Of a stretch of 64,000 nucleotides of DNA, positions 16,696 to 25,169 are shown piece after piece (position 1 is the first letter of the stretch; the number at the start of each line of letters is the position of its first letter). The DNA comes from Polaribacter litorisediminis (GTDB lineage: Bacteria; Bacteroidota; Bacteroidia; Flavobacteriales; Flavobacteriaceae). A model generated the notes under the pieces. That model saw only the letters and a program-made list of their open reading frames with translations, was not told the DNA's origin and made no database searches. The DNA is taken from positions 4,275,640 through 4,339,639 of the forward strand of contig NZ_CP082966.1 of the NCBI RefSeq assembly GCF_019968605.1, read 5' to 3'. The position numbers and the translations under genes were made by a program.

Positions 16696-19600
16696 ATGAA
16701 AGAAGGTTTAGCAGGAAAAATTGCAAAAGTCTTTATTGGCTCTAAATTAACAATACTTCTAATGATCGTTTTTATGGTGATTGGAGTATATGCATCGTTC
16801 TTAATTCCTAGAGAAGAGGAGCCACAAATAGACGTACCTATTGCCGATATTTTTGTGGGATATCCTGGAGCAAGTCCTACGGAGGTAGAAAATAGAGTGG
16901 TAAAACCTTTAGAGAAATTAATTTCTAATATTAAAGGTGTAGAGTATGTATATTCTACTTCTATGAAGGAAAAAGCCATGGTGATTGTGCAGTTTTATGT
17001 GGGCGAAGATATTGAGCGCTCTTTCGTAAAACTATACAATGAAATTAACAAACACATGGATGAAATGCCTGCGGGTGTTACGTTTCCGTTGGTTAAAACT
17101 CGTGCTATTGATGATGTACCTATTTTAGGTTTAACCTTATGGAGCGAAAATTATGATGATTTTCAGCTTGCACAAATGGCGCAAGAATTAGAAAGTGAAA
17201 TTAAGAAAGTAAATGATGTTTCTATCACGCATAAAATTGGAGGAAGAAACCGTCAATTAAGAGTGGTCTTGGACAAGGATAAATTAGCCGCAAGTGGCTT
17301 GGATTTCTTATCAGTTTCCGAAATGATAAAAGCCAATAATGCGCAATTAAATTCGGGTAGTTTTGATAAAAATGATACTGAATTTTTAGTACATACGGGT
17401 AAATTTTTAGCGTCCGTAGAAGATATAGAAAATTTAGTCGTTGGCGTGCAGCAGCAACAGCCTATTTATTTAAAGCAAATAGCGGCAATTGTTGATGGTC
17501 CAGAAATTCCACAAAATTATGTGTCTTTAGGGTTTGGTCAGGCAAGTGAAAAATCGAAAACATACAACTCTGAATATCCTGCAGTGACCATTTCTGTTGC
17601 GAAAAGAAAAGGGGCAGATGCCATGAAAATATCAGAAGTAATTATTGATAAAGTAAACCATTTACGAACTACTTTAATTCCGGATGATGTGCACGTAGAG
17701 GTCACCAGAAATTATGGAGAAACCGCTTCCCATAAAGTATCTGAATTATTATTACACCTTATTGGGTCTATCATCGCGGTAACTTTAGTGGTGATGTTAG
17801 CCATGGGATGGCGTGGAGGCTTGGTGGTATTTTTATCCGTACCGATTACGTTTGCATTGACCTTGTTAAGTTATTACATGTTAGATTATACTTTAAATAG
17901 AATTACCTTATTTGCCTTGGTTTTTGTAACCGGTATTGTGGTAGATGATTCTATTATTATTGCGGAGAATATGCACAGGCATTTTAAAATGAAACGCTTG
18001 CCATTTAAGCAAGCCGCTTTATATGCCATTAACGAAGTTGGGAATCCTACAATTTTAGCAACATTTACAGTTATTGCTTCTGTGTTACCGATGGCTTTTG
18101 TATCTGGTTTGATGGGCCCTTATATGGCGCCAATGCCAATTGGAGCATCTATTGCAATGATTTTATCCTTATTTGTTGCGTTAACGATTACACCGTATTT
18201 AGGATATATTTTTTTAAGAGAAAAAGGTAAAAAAGGAGCCGAAGAAAAGGTTGAAAAGCCTTTGGAAGAGACTTTTATTTACAGAGTGTACAACAAGTTA
18301 GAAAGACCATTATTAGAAAGTGCAAAAAAACGTTGGTTATTTTTAGGAGCCACATTCATTGTATTAATGGGAACTATGGTCTTGTTTTTTACAAATTCTG
18401 TTGTAGTAAAGATGTTACCTTTTGATAATAAAAACGAATTTCAGGTAGTAATTGATATGCCAGAAGGAACCACTTTAGAGAGAACAGGCGTGGTTACACA
18501 AGAAATTGCGCAGTATCTGTCTACAAGGCCAGAAGTAAAGAATTATCAAAATTACATTGGTACTTCGGCACCGATTACGTTTAATGGTTTGGTACGTCAT
18601 TATGATTTACGAGGCGGGTCTAATATGGCAGATATTCAAGTGAATTTGGTGGATAAAGGAGAACGAGATATTCAAAGTCATGGAATTGCAAAATTATTGC
18701 GTCCAGAAATACAGAAAATTGCAGCAAAATACAATGCCAATGTAAAGTTGGTAGAAGTTCCGCCAGGACCTCCAGTTTTATCAACGATTGTTGCAGAAGT
18801 CTATGGACCTGATTACAACGAGCAAATTAAAATTGCGAATAGTGTTCAAAATATCTTAACAAATACCACAGATGTTGTCGATGTAGATTGGATGGTAGAA
18901 GCCGATCAAAAAGAATATCAGTTCGAAATTAACAAAGAAAAGGCAATGTTGTATGGAGTTGCACCTCAACAAATTGCATACACTATGAATATGGCGTTGT
19001 CAAACAGACCCATTACCAATTTATATGATGAAAATGCTGTAAATCAGGTGGGTTTGTTATTAACTTTAGATGAAAAAGAAAAATCTACTATTTCAGATAT
19101 TTCACAATTAAAAGTGAAGTCGAAACAAGGAAATTTAATTCCGATTGCAGATTTGGTTGAAATTAAAGAATCTGTAGCTGGTAAAAGTATTTATCATAAA
19201 AATCAAAAAAGAGTTGTATACGTTATTGCAGATATGGCAGGAGAATTAGAAAGTCCGGCATACGCAATTTTAGGAATGGAAGAAAAATTAAAAGAAATAC
19301 AACTTCCTGAAGGTTACCAATTAAATGAAATGTATTTAGGTCAGCCAGATTTTGAAGACGATTATACGGTTAAATGGGATGGTGAATGGCAAATTACTTT
19401 AGAGGTTTTTAGAGATTTAGGAATCGCATTTTTAGGAGCGCTTATCTTGATTTACATTTTGATTGTAGGTTGGTTTCAAAACTTTAAAGCACCCATTGTA
19501 ATGATGGTGGCAGTGCCGTTATCGTTGATAGGAATTATTTTAGGTCACTGGATTATGGGCGCCTTTTTTACAGCAACTTCATTTATTGGAATGATTGCTT

Positions 19601-19890
19601 TGGCCGGAATTATGGTACGAAACTCTGTTTTACTGATTGATTTTATCAACTTAAGATTGGCTGAAGGAGTTCCGTTAAAACAAGCAGCCATTGAAGCAGG
19701 AGCCGTAAGAACAACGCCAATTCTTTTAACAGCCGGAACCGTAGTTATTGGAGCGTTTGTAATCTTATTTGATCCTATTTTTCAAGGATTGGCAATTTCA
19801 TTAATGGGCGGCACTATTGTTTCTACGGTATTAACTTTACTAGTAGTGCCTTTAGTATACTTTATGATTGAGAAGAAAAATTATAAATAA
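16696..19890 (+). CDS. RND efflux pump, inner-membrane permease (second system)
   Basis: A 1064-aa RND transporter with 12 predicted TM helices. TM4 contains GIVVDDSIIIAENMHRHFK (about residues 413-431) with the paired Asp of the proton relay. The C-terminal half has GIMVRNSVLLIDFINLRLAEG (about 969-989), where Arg-Asn-Ser replaces the more common acidic residue, a feature of one RND subgroup. The start at 16696 gives MKEGLAGKIAKVFIGSKLT followed by TM1. It follows its adaptor with a 108-nt gap that holds a structured repeat, and precedes two small genes that may be cotranscribed. Substrate unknown. Confidence 0.95.
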   Translation: MKEGLAGKIAKVFIGSKLTILLMIVFMVIGVYASFLIPREEEPQIDVPIADIFVGYPGASPTEVENRVVKPLEKLISNIKGVEYVYSTSMKEKAMVIVQFYVGEDIERSFVKLYNEINKHMDEMPAGVTFPLVKTRAIDDVPILGLTLWSENYDDFQLAQMAQELESEIKKVNDVSITHKIGGRNRQLRVVLDKDKLAASGLDFLSVSEMIKANNAQLNSGSFDKNDTEFLVHTGKFLASVEDIENLVVGVQQQQPIYLKQIAAIVDGPEIPQNYVSLGFGQASEKSKTYNSEYPAVTISVAKRKGADAMKISEVIIDKVNHLRTTLIPDDVHVEVTRNYGETASHKVSELLLHLIGSIIAVTLVVMLAMGWRGGLVVFLSVPITFALTLLSYYMLDYTLNRITLFALVFVTGIVVDDSIIIAENMHRHFKMKRLPFKQAALYAINEVGNPTILATFTVIASVLPMAFVSGLMGPYMAPMPIGASIAMILSLFVALTITPYLGYIFLREKGKKGAEEKVEKPLEETFIYRVYNKLERPLLESAKKRWLFLGATFIVLMGTMVLFFTNSVVVKMLPFDNKNEFQVVIDMPEGTTLERTGVVTQEIAQYLSTRPEVKNYQNYIGTSAPITFNGLVRHYDLRGGSNMADIQVNLVDKGERDIQSHGIAKLLRPEIQKIAAKYNANVKLVEVPPGPPVLSTIVAEVYGPDYNEQIKIANSVQNILTNTTDVVDVDWMVEADQKEYQFEINKEKAMLYGVAPQQIAYTMNMALSNRPITNLYDENAVNQVGLLLTLDEKEKSTISDISQLKVKSKQGNLIPIADLVEIKESVAGKSIYHKNQKRVVYVIADMAGELESPAYAILGMEEKLKEIQLPEGYQLNEMYLGQPDFEDDYTVKWDGEWQITLEVFRDLGIAFLGALILIYILIVGWFQNFKAPIVMMVAVPLSLIGIILGHWIMGAFFTATSFIGMIALAGIMVRNSVLLIDFINLRLAEGVPLKQAAIEAGAVRTTPILLTAGTVVIGAFVILFDPIFQGLAISLMGGTIVSTVLTLLVVPLVYFMIEKKNYK

Positions 19891-19900
19891 TAGTAAATTG

Positions 19901-19976
19901 TCTCGCAGATTTCATAGATTTCAGCAGAAAAGAAGTACAAATATCTGTGATGATGAAGGAAATCTAAGGGAAATAA
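19901..19976. repeat. Degenerate CGCAGATTTC-type dispersed repeat
   Basis: The stretch contains TCTCGCAGATTTC, a second AGATTTC (19916-19922), ATCTGTGATGATGAAGG and GAAATCT (19959-19965) in inverted orientation. This resembles the 'CGCAGATTTCGCAGATT' family scattered in flavobacterial intergenic regions. It lies between the RND pump and the next gene. Confidence 0.45.
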
Positions 19977-19988
19977 AAAATAAACAAC

Positions 19989-20294
19989 ATGAAATTAGTT
20001 TTAGTTACAGCAGTAGAAGAGTTTCAAAAGGATGTTTTGAAACTCTTTAAAGAAGCAAAAATTGAAAATTTTAGCAGTTCTGATATCGATGGCTATAAAA
20101 ATATCCCATCCTTATTGGTAGCTTCCAATTGGTTTTCAGGTATCAAAGGAGGCAATGAATCCATCATGTATTTCTCTTTTACAGAAGATAAAAATATAGA
20201 TGATTTATTCAATTTAATCGAAGAGTTCAACAAGAATCTAGAAACTAATAATCCGGTAAAAGCGGTAGTGGTTCCTATAGAAAAATGGATATAA
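19989..20294 (+). CDS. Conserved-type hypothetical protein, 101 aa
   Basis: A soluble 101-aa protein with no signal peptide. Predicted alternation of strand (KLVLVTAV), helix (FQKDVLKLFKEAKI), strand, strand (ESIMYFSFT), helix (IDDLFNLIEEFNKNLE) and strand (KAVVVPIEKW) suggests a ferredoxin-like alpha/beta fold, reminiscent of PII-like or CutA-like proteins, but this is only a guess. It lies about 100 nt after the RND pump and 19 nt before the DUF2892 gene, so it may belong to the efflux operon as an accessory or regulatory subunit. Confidence 0.65.
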   Translation: MKLVLVTAVEEFQKDVLKLFKEAKIENFSSSDIDGYKNIPSLLVASNWFSGIKGGNESIMYFSFTEDKNIDDLFNLIEEFNKNLETNNPVKAVVVPIEKWI

Positions 20295-20313
20295 ACATAA
20301 ATAATAAGCGTAA

Positions 20314-20499
20314 ATGTTAAACAAGTATTTTAGAGTGATAGTAGGAGTAATGGTTTTGTTAATGGTTACTTTAACCTATTATGTTAGTATAAATTGGTTG
20401 TGGTTTGGAGTTTTTATTGGTTTGAATATGATTCAATCTGCTTTTACCAAATGGTGTTTATTAGAGACGATTCTGTTAAAATTGGGAGTAAAAAAATAA
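20314..20499 (+). CDS. DUF2892 family inner-membrane protein
   Basis: A 61-aa protein with two hydrophobic helices (about 8-25 and 28-45), then TKWCLLETILLKLGVKK. The pattern of an N-terminal basic start, GxFIGxNxxQSAFTxWC and a terminal LLKLG matches DUF2892, the domain also found behind rhodanese domains in YgaP-like proteins. It is predicted to lie in the inner membrane. It ends the second RND operon and is followed by a terminator-like hairpin. A sulfur-related role is inferred from the family context only. Confidence 0.8.
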   Translation: MLNKYFRVIVGVMVLLMVTLTYYVSINWLWFGVFIGLNMIQSAFTKWCLLETILLKLGVKK

Positions 20500-20511
20500 C
20501 AAGTGCTCAAT

Positions 20512-20550
20512 GAAAAAGAGATTCTTTTGAATTAAGAGGAGTTTCTTTTT
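20512..20550 (+). terminator. Terminator-like hairpin after the DUF2892 gene
   Basis: AAAAAGAGATTC (20514-20525) pairs with GAGTTTCTTTTT (20539-20550) over 12 bp with two G-T wobbles; the descending arm ends in a run of five T. It would close the second RND operon. Confidence 0.6.
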
Positions 20551-20627
20551 AGTTTGGTTTTTGAGATAAAAAAGGAGAGAGGAGTAATAATTTCTATCTA
20601 TAATTTTTATTTATTCTAAATAAGAAT

Positions 20628-20635
20628 TATATTTG
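20628..20635 (+). promoter_or_regulatory. -7 promoter box before a Cys-rich small gene
   Basis: TATATTTG is a perfect TAnnTTTG match, 18 nt before the ATG at 20654. It supports that this short frame is a real, separately transcribed gene. Confidence 0.55.
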
Positions 20636-20653
20636 TGTTTTATTTCATAGCAT

Positions 20654-20848
20654 ATGATTGTTTTTTACACTCTAGAAAAGCCAAAAAGGACATTGTCAAA
20701 TACACCTATTTGTGATGATGTTTGCACATCAAACTGTATAAAGCCTAAAAGTAAGTGCTGTAACAAGTATAAAAAAAAGGGCATTAATTGTAAAAGATGT
20801 CCGCATATTCTGCTTCAGAAGGCGTCTCATACCATTTTAGACATATAA
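20654..20848 (+). CDS. Small cysteine-rich, lysine-rich protein (64 aa)
   Basis: A 64-aa protein with nine cysteine-type positions concentrated in two parts: CDDVCTSNC (residues 20-28) and CCNKYKKKGINCKRC (35-49). The second part, CC-x-K-Y-K-K-K-G-x-x-C-K-x-C-P, resembles the tail of small flavobacterial proteins of unknown function (from memory). No signal peptide is evident. Metal (Zn or Fe) binding is plausible from the Cys spacing. It stands alone behind its own -7 box. Confidence 0.6.
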   Translation: MIVFYTLEKPKRTLSNTPICDDVCTSNCIKPKSKCCNKYKKKGINCKRCPHILLQKASHTILDI

Positions 20849-20990
20849 TGCCCCAATAAATCGTTTCTTTTTCGCTTCTTTTTTATTAAAAAAAATGACC
20901 GTAACGAAGGCTACGCTAATTCTTTTTTAATTTCAATGAATCAAAAAATAATTCAATTTATGTATACGGCATAATAAACCTAAACTGGTA

Positions 20991-21737
20991 TTAATTTTTT
21001 ATTTTGTCAATGGCAAAAGGTAGCAATCGCTGAACAAATTTGGTATATGCCAAGGTTGATGGATGCAAGTTGTCCGATGCCACAAGAGCAGGATTTACGA
21101 AACCTTCACGTGTTATATCAGTAATGTTTACAAAGGTAATTCCGTTTTGATCACAGTAATTTTTTGCAAATTCATTGTAGCTGTCTATTTCCTCAGAAAT
21201 CGTAGTATTTCCCTGACCAAAAGGGGTGTAGGCATAATCAGGAATTGAAATAACAATTAAATTATTTTTATCATTTTTTGCAGCTTGTATCGCTGTGTTT
21301 ACCAAGGTTGGAAATTCTGTTTGATATATAGAAAAGGCTTTACGTTGAAATTGATTATTGACTCCTATTAATAAAGTTACCAGATCAAAATCGGTAGCAA
21401 TATTTTCATCTTTGATGGCATCAATTAGATTCGTGGTCGTCCAACCGGTTCTCGCAATTACTTGCAAATTAATAGAAGTTTCTTCTTCTTCAAAATTTTG
21501 AAGTAAACTATCTTTTAATTGTTCTGGAAATCTGCATGTTTCACAAACACTTTGCCCAATGGTATAACTATCACCTAAAGATAAAATCTTAAAATTTTTA
21601 GATTCCGAAATCGTATCTTCAGGATTTGTTATTACTGGAACTTCATCTTCCGTTTGTATAATTTCTTCATCGATGTTTTCACAAGAAAAATTCATCAATA
21701 AAATAAAAACAGTACAAAGATAAAACCCTTTTTTCAT
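20991..21737 (-). CDS. SGNH/GDSL hydrolase lipoprotein
   Basis: An exported lipoprotein (lipobox LMNFSC near residue 19) of 248 aa. SGNH blocks are in order: block I ILSLGDSYTIG with the nucleophile Ser (about residue 57), block III LLIGVNNQF with Gly and Asn, and block V DNLHPS with the Asp/His pair near 223-226. The usual reaction is ester hydrolysis (carbohydrate esters, lipids or acyl groups); the substrate is unknown. A CETCRFP segment just after the nucleophile block is an unusual Cys pair that could form a disulfide. It is a single gene on the minus strand. Confidence 0.88.
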   Translation of the reverse strand: MKKGFYLCTVFILLMNFSCENIDEEIIQTEDEVPVITNPEDTISESKNFKILSLGDSYTIGQSVCETCRFPEQLKDSLLQNFEEEETSINLQVIARTGWTTTNLIDAIKDENIATDFDLVTLLIGVNNQFQRKAFSIYQTEFPTLVNTAIQAAKNDKNNLIVISIPDYAYTPFGQGNTTISEEIDSYNEFAKNYCDQNGITFVNITDITREGFVNPALVASDNLHPSTLAYTKFVQRLLPFAIDKIKN

Positions 21738-21766
21738 TCCAATTTTATAAAGATAAATGGATAACT

Positions 21767-22945
21767 TTATTTAAAAGCATTCAATCCAGTGATGTCTAAA
21801 CCAGTAATTAATAAGTGAATATCATGCGTTCCTTCATAGGTTACCACGCTTTCTAAATTCATCATATGACGCATGATAGAATATTCGCCAGTAATTCCCA
21901 TTCCGCCTAACATTTGTCTGGCATCTCTAGCTATTTTTAAAGCCATATCCACATTATTTCTTTTTGCCATAGAAATTTGAGCAGAGGTTGCTTTTCCCTC
22001 ATTCTTTAGAGTTCCTAACCTCCAAGCTAATAATTGTGCTTTGGTAATTTCGGTAATCATTTCTGCTAATTTTTTCTGTTGTAATTGAAACTGTCCTATT
22101 GGTTTTCCGAATTGTTCGCGTTCTTTTGCGTATCGCAAAGCAGTGTCATAACAATCCATAGCGGCACCAATTGCACCCCAAGCAATACCATATCTAGCAG
22201 AATCTAAACAACCTAAAGGAGCTCCCAATCCCGATTTATTGGGTAATAAATTCTCTTTCGGTACTTTTACATTATCAAAAATAAGTTCTCCAGTAGAAGA
22301 AGCTCTCAAAGACCATTTGTTGTGGGTTTCTGGTGTAGAAAAACCTTCCATGCCACGCTCTACAAGTAGTCCGTGAATTCTGCCTTCTTCATTTTTTGCC
22401 CAAACTACGGCAACTTGACAAAAAGGAGCATTCGAAATCCACATTTTTGCGCCGTTAAGTAAATAATGATCTCCTTTGTCCTTAAAGTTGGTTTCCATTC
22501 CTGAAGGATTTGAACCATGATTAGGTTCTGTTAAACCGAAACTTCCCATCCATTCACCAGAAGCTAATTTTGGTAAATATTTTTTACGTTGTTCCTCATT
22601 TCCGTAGGCATAAATAGGATACATCACTAATGAAGACTGCACAGAAGCAGTAGAACGCACACCCGAATCTCCTCGTTCTATTTCTTGCATAATTAATCCG
22701 TATGAAATTTGATCTAACCCAGCGCCACCATATTCTTCTGGAATGTAAGGACCAAAAGCCCCAATTTCTGCCAAACCATTAATTATTTGTTTTGGGAATT
22801 CTGCTTTTTGGGCATATTCTTCTATAATCGGGGAAACATCTCGTTTTACCCAATCACGAGCAGATGCTCTAATCAGTAGGTGTTCTTCCGTTAATAAATC
22901 ATCTAAATTATAATAATCAGGTGCTTGAAAAAGATCTGGTTTCAT
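21767..22945 (-). CDS. Acyl-CoA dehydrogenase, glutaryl-CoA dehydrogenase-like
   Basis: A 392-aa flavoenzyme of full acyl-CoA dehydrogenase length. Signatures include GSFGLTEPNHGSNPSGM (FAD and substrate binding), WISNAPFCQVAVVWAK and REQFGKPIGQFQL. Near the C-terminus, VVTYEGTHDIHLLITG has the catalytic Glu in the YEGT context typical of glutaryl-CoA dehydrogenases, which decarboxylate glutaryl-CoA to crotonyl-CoA in lysine and tryptophan breakdown. Many Bacteroidota carry this gene alone. A -7 box lies upstream on the minus strand. Confidence 0.9.
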   Translation of the reverse strand: MKPDLFQAPDYYNLDDLLTEEHLLIRASARDWVKRDVSPIIEEYAQKAEFPKQIINGLAEIGAFGPYIPEEYGGAGLDQISYGLIMQEIERGDSGVRSTASVQSSLVMYPIYAYGNEEQRKKYLPKLASGEWMGSFGLTEPNHGSNPSGMETNFKDKGDHYLLNGAKMWISNAPFCQVAVVWAKNEEGRIHGLLVERGMEGFSTPETHNKWSLRASSTGELIFDNVKVPKENLLPNKSGLGAPLGCLDSARYGIAWGAIGAAMDCYDTALRYAKEREQFGKPIGQFQLQQKKLAEMITEITKAQLLAWRLGTLKNEGKATSAQISMAKRNNVDMALKIARDARQMLGGMGITGEYSIMRHMMNLESVVTYEGTHDIHLLITGLDITGLNAFK

Positions 22946-22988
22946 GGATTCTATGTATTTAAATTGATTTTAAATGTCTAATATTTAA

Positions 22989-22996
22989 CAAAAATA
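22989..22996 (-). promoter_or_regulatory. -7 promoter box for the acyl-CoA dehydrogenase gene
   Basis: On the minus strand the sequence reads TATTTTTG, a perfect TAnnTTTG match, 43 nt upstream of the ATG at 22945. Confidence 0.5.
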
Positions 22997-23128
22997 TTAA
23001 TAATTGTTTAAATTTATTACAATTACTCTAAAAATATTTGTTAATTTAGGATGATAAAAATACATAATTTTAAAAGTTCGCAAGATGAAATCATTAAAAA
23101 GTTGAAGTTTTCATTTAAGTTTGCGTTA

Positions 23129-23521
23129 ATGAAGTTTACGCTAGGAAAACAAGAACGATTAAAAAGTAGAAAATTAATTGAAAGACTTTATAAGGAAGGC
23201 AATTCCTTAAAGGCTTATCCGTTAAGAATGATGTATTTGCAGACAGAACATACATCAAATTTTCCTGCACAAGTTGGCGTTTCCGTGCCAAAAAGAAACT
23301 TTAAAAAAGCTCCAGACAGAAATAGATTAAAAAGATTGATGCGGGAAACCTATCGACTGCAAAAAGGAATTGTTTACGATCAATTAGAGATGCCCCATAT
23401 TTTTATGATTTCGTATCTTGGTAAAGAAAAATGGAGCTACGAAGATTTGTATGTAAAAATGGAAAAACTATTAACTTTATTCATAGAGGAAACAAAAACT
23501 ATAAAAAATGATGAAATTTAA
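23129..23521 (+). CDS. rnpA: Ribonuclease P protein component
   Basis: A 130-aa basic protein that assists RNase P RNA in 5' maturation of tRNA. The start at ATG 23129 gives MKFTLGKQERLKSRKLIE, the usual N-terminus; an upstream ATG at 23051 would add 26 residues absent from the family. The RNR signature is RNRLKRLMRE (about residues 68-77), preceded by GVSVPKRNFKKAPDRN. It is not beside rpmH, the common place in other phyla. It overlaps the S41 protease start, suggesting coupled translation. Confidence 0.93.
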   Translation: MKFTLGKQERLKSRKLIERLYKEGNSLKAYPLRMMYLQTEHTSNFPAQVGVSVPKRNFKKAPDRNRLKRLMRETYRLQKGIVYDQLEMPHIFMISYLGKEKWSYEDLYVKMEKLLTLFIEETKTIKNDEI

Positions 23522-25142
23522 TCGCTCGAAAACAATAATGGTTGTTCTTTTATTAGGTACAATTTTTTTAACGTTTTCCTTTAAATCTAAATTCTTTGAA
23601 GTTGCCAAACAAATAGAAATTTACAATTCTTTGTTTAAAGAGTTGAATATGTATTATGTAGATGAAATAAATCCGGCAGAATTAACAGAGAAAGCTATTA
23701 AAAACACTTTAAAAGATTTAGATCCGTACACTAATTTTTACAATGAACAAGATGTAGAAGAGGCAAAAATTAGAAGAGAGGGCGAATATGCGGGTATAGG
23801 AGCAGCTGTTTATTATACCAATAAAGGTATTCAAATTAGAGAAATTTATAAAGGATTTTCTGCGGATAAAGCCGATTTAAAAGCAGGCGATTTGATTACA
23901 TCTGTAAACGGACAATTGTTAGAAAATATGGAAAGAGATCAGCTCTCTATGTTTTTAAAAGGAACCCCAAACACAAAAATATCTTTAGAAATTGAACGGC
24001 AAGGCAATACAATTGTAAAGGAATTGAAAAGAGAAAAGGTAGTTGTAAACCCTGTTCCTTTTTACGAAATGATGAATGAAGAAACGGGTTATATCACTTT
24101 AACGCGTTTTAATAACAAGGCATCATCAGAAGTAAAAAAAGCCTTTTTAGCGTTGAAGAAAAAAGGCATGAAAAAGTTGGTTTTTGATTTGCGCTCTAAT
24201 CCCGGAGGATCACTTTTTGAATCTATCAATATTTCTAATTTTTTTATCCCAAAGGGCAAAGTAATTGTGACCACAAAGGGGAAAATTAAAGAAATGAGTA
24301 ATACCTATAAAACTTCCAACGAACCTTTAGATTTAGAAATTCCGATAGTTGTTTTGGTTAATGGCCGCTCTGCATCGGCATCTGAAATAGTAAGTGGGTC
24401 TTTACAAGATTACGATAGGGCTGTTATTATGGGGCAGCGTTCTTTTGGAAAAGGATTGGTACAACGCCAAAAAGAACTCACATACGGAACGCAATTAAAA
24501 TTAACGATTTCGAAATATTACACACCAAGCGGACGCTGTATTCAAGAACTAGATTACACAAATAGAGATGCTAAAACAGGAGAAGTTCCTAAATTTTCTG
24601 ACAATGGCGTGCAAGAATTTAAAACAGAAAACGGAAGAACAGTTTACGACGGCGGAGGTGTATTGCCCGATGTTGAAATTAAAAGATCGATAATCACAGA
24701 AGCAACAGAAAAGTTATTAAGTTCTAAGGCTATGTTTAACTTTGCTACAGATTACTTTTATCAAAATACACAAATAGCGCTTGCAGAAGATTATGAATTT
24801 ACACCTTCAGATTTTAAAAATTTTACAAAGTTTTTAAAAAACGATACCACATTTGTAACAGCGGCAGAGAGCTTATTTAAAAAGGCATTTTTATCTGCAG
24901 ATACTGAGAAAATAACTAAAGAATATGAGAAAATACAAGAACAGTTATTTGAAAATAAAATTGCTGAAATCTCTAAAAATAAAGATATTATAAATGAATT
25001 GTTAAGTGAGGAAATTCTTAAAAAATATTATTATGAAGAAGGGGTTTATAAAAATCATTTAAAGAAGGATAAAACAATTTTTGAAGCCTTAAAATTGCTG
25101 CAAAATCTAGACGCCTATAACCAAATGTTATCGGGTAAATAA
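23508..25142 (+). CDS. S41 family C-terminal processing peptidase
   Basis: A periplasmic serine protease of 544 aa anchored by an N-terminal hydrophobic segment (about 9-26). A PDZ domain spans about 85-165 (GIGAAVYYTNKGIQIREIY; LKAGDLITSVNG). The S41 core has GYITLTRFN, DLRSNPGGSL, NGRSASASEIVSG with the catalytic Ser near 288, and RSFGKGLVQ with the catalytic Lys near 314. It cleaves exported proteins at or near their C-termini. The gene overlaps rnpA by 14 nt, a pairing that recurs in Flavobacteriaceae. Confidence 0.94.
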   Translation: MMKFNRSKTIMVVLLLGTIFLTFSFKSKFFEVAKQIEIYNSLFKELNMYYVDEINPAELTEKAIKNTLKDLDPYTNFYNEQDVEEAKIRREGEYAGIGAAVYYTNKGIQIREIYKGFSADKADLKAGDLITSVNGQLLENMERDQLSMFLKGTPNTKISLEIERQGNTIVKELKREKVVVNPVPFYEMMNEETGYITLTRFNNKASSEVKKAFLALKKKGMKKLVFDLRSNPGGSLFESINISNFFIPKGKVIVTTKGKIKEMSNTYKTSNEPLDLEIPIVVLVNGRSASASEIVSGSLQDYDRAVIMGQRSFGKGLVQRQKELTYGTQLKLTISKYYTPSGRCIQELDYTNRDAKTGEVPKFSDNGVQEFKTENGRTVYDGGGVLPDVEIKRSIITEATEKLLSSKAMFNFATDYFYQNTQIALAEDYEFTPSDFKNFTKFLKNDTTFVTAAESLFKKAFLSADTEKITKEYEKIQEQLFENKIAEISKNKDIINELLSEEILKKYYYEEGVYKNHLKKDKTIFEALKLLQNLDAYNQMLSGK

Positions 25143-25145
25143 TTT

Positions 25146-25153
25146 TATATTTG
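25146..25153 (+). promoter_or_regulatory. -7 promoter box before the DUF6909 gene
   Basis: TATATTTG is a perfect TAnnTTTG match, 16 nt before the ATG at 25170, implying a very short leader. Confidence 0.6.
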
Positions 25154-25169
25154 CACTTCAAAATTTAGC

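Noticed and set aside
16671..16979. Minus-strand frame of about 100 codons at the start of the second RND pump gene
   Set aside because: It is antisense to conserved RND N-terminal sequence and to the structured repeat; no recognisable protein.
19868..20050. 60-codon plus-strand frame across the end of the second RND pump
   Set aside because: It reads the CGCAGATTTC-type repeat in a non-coding frame and overlaps two real genes.
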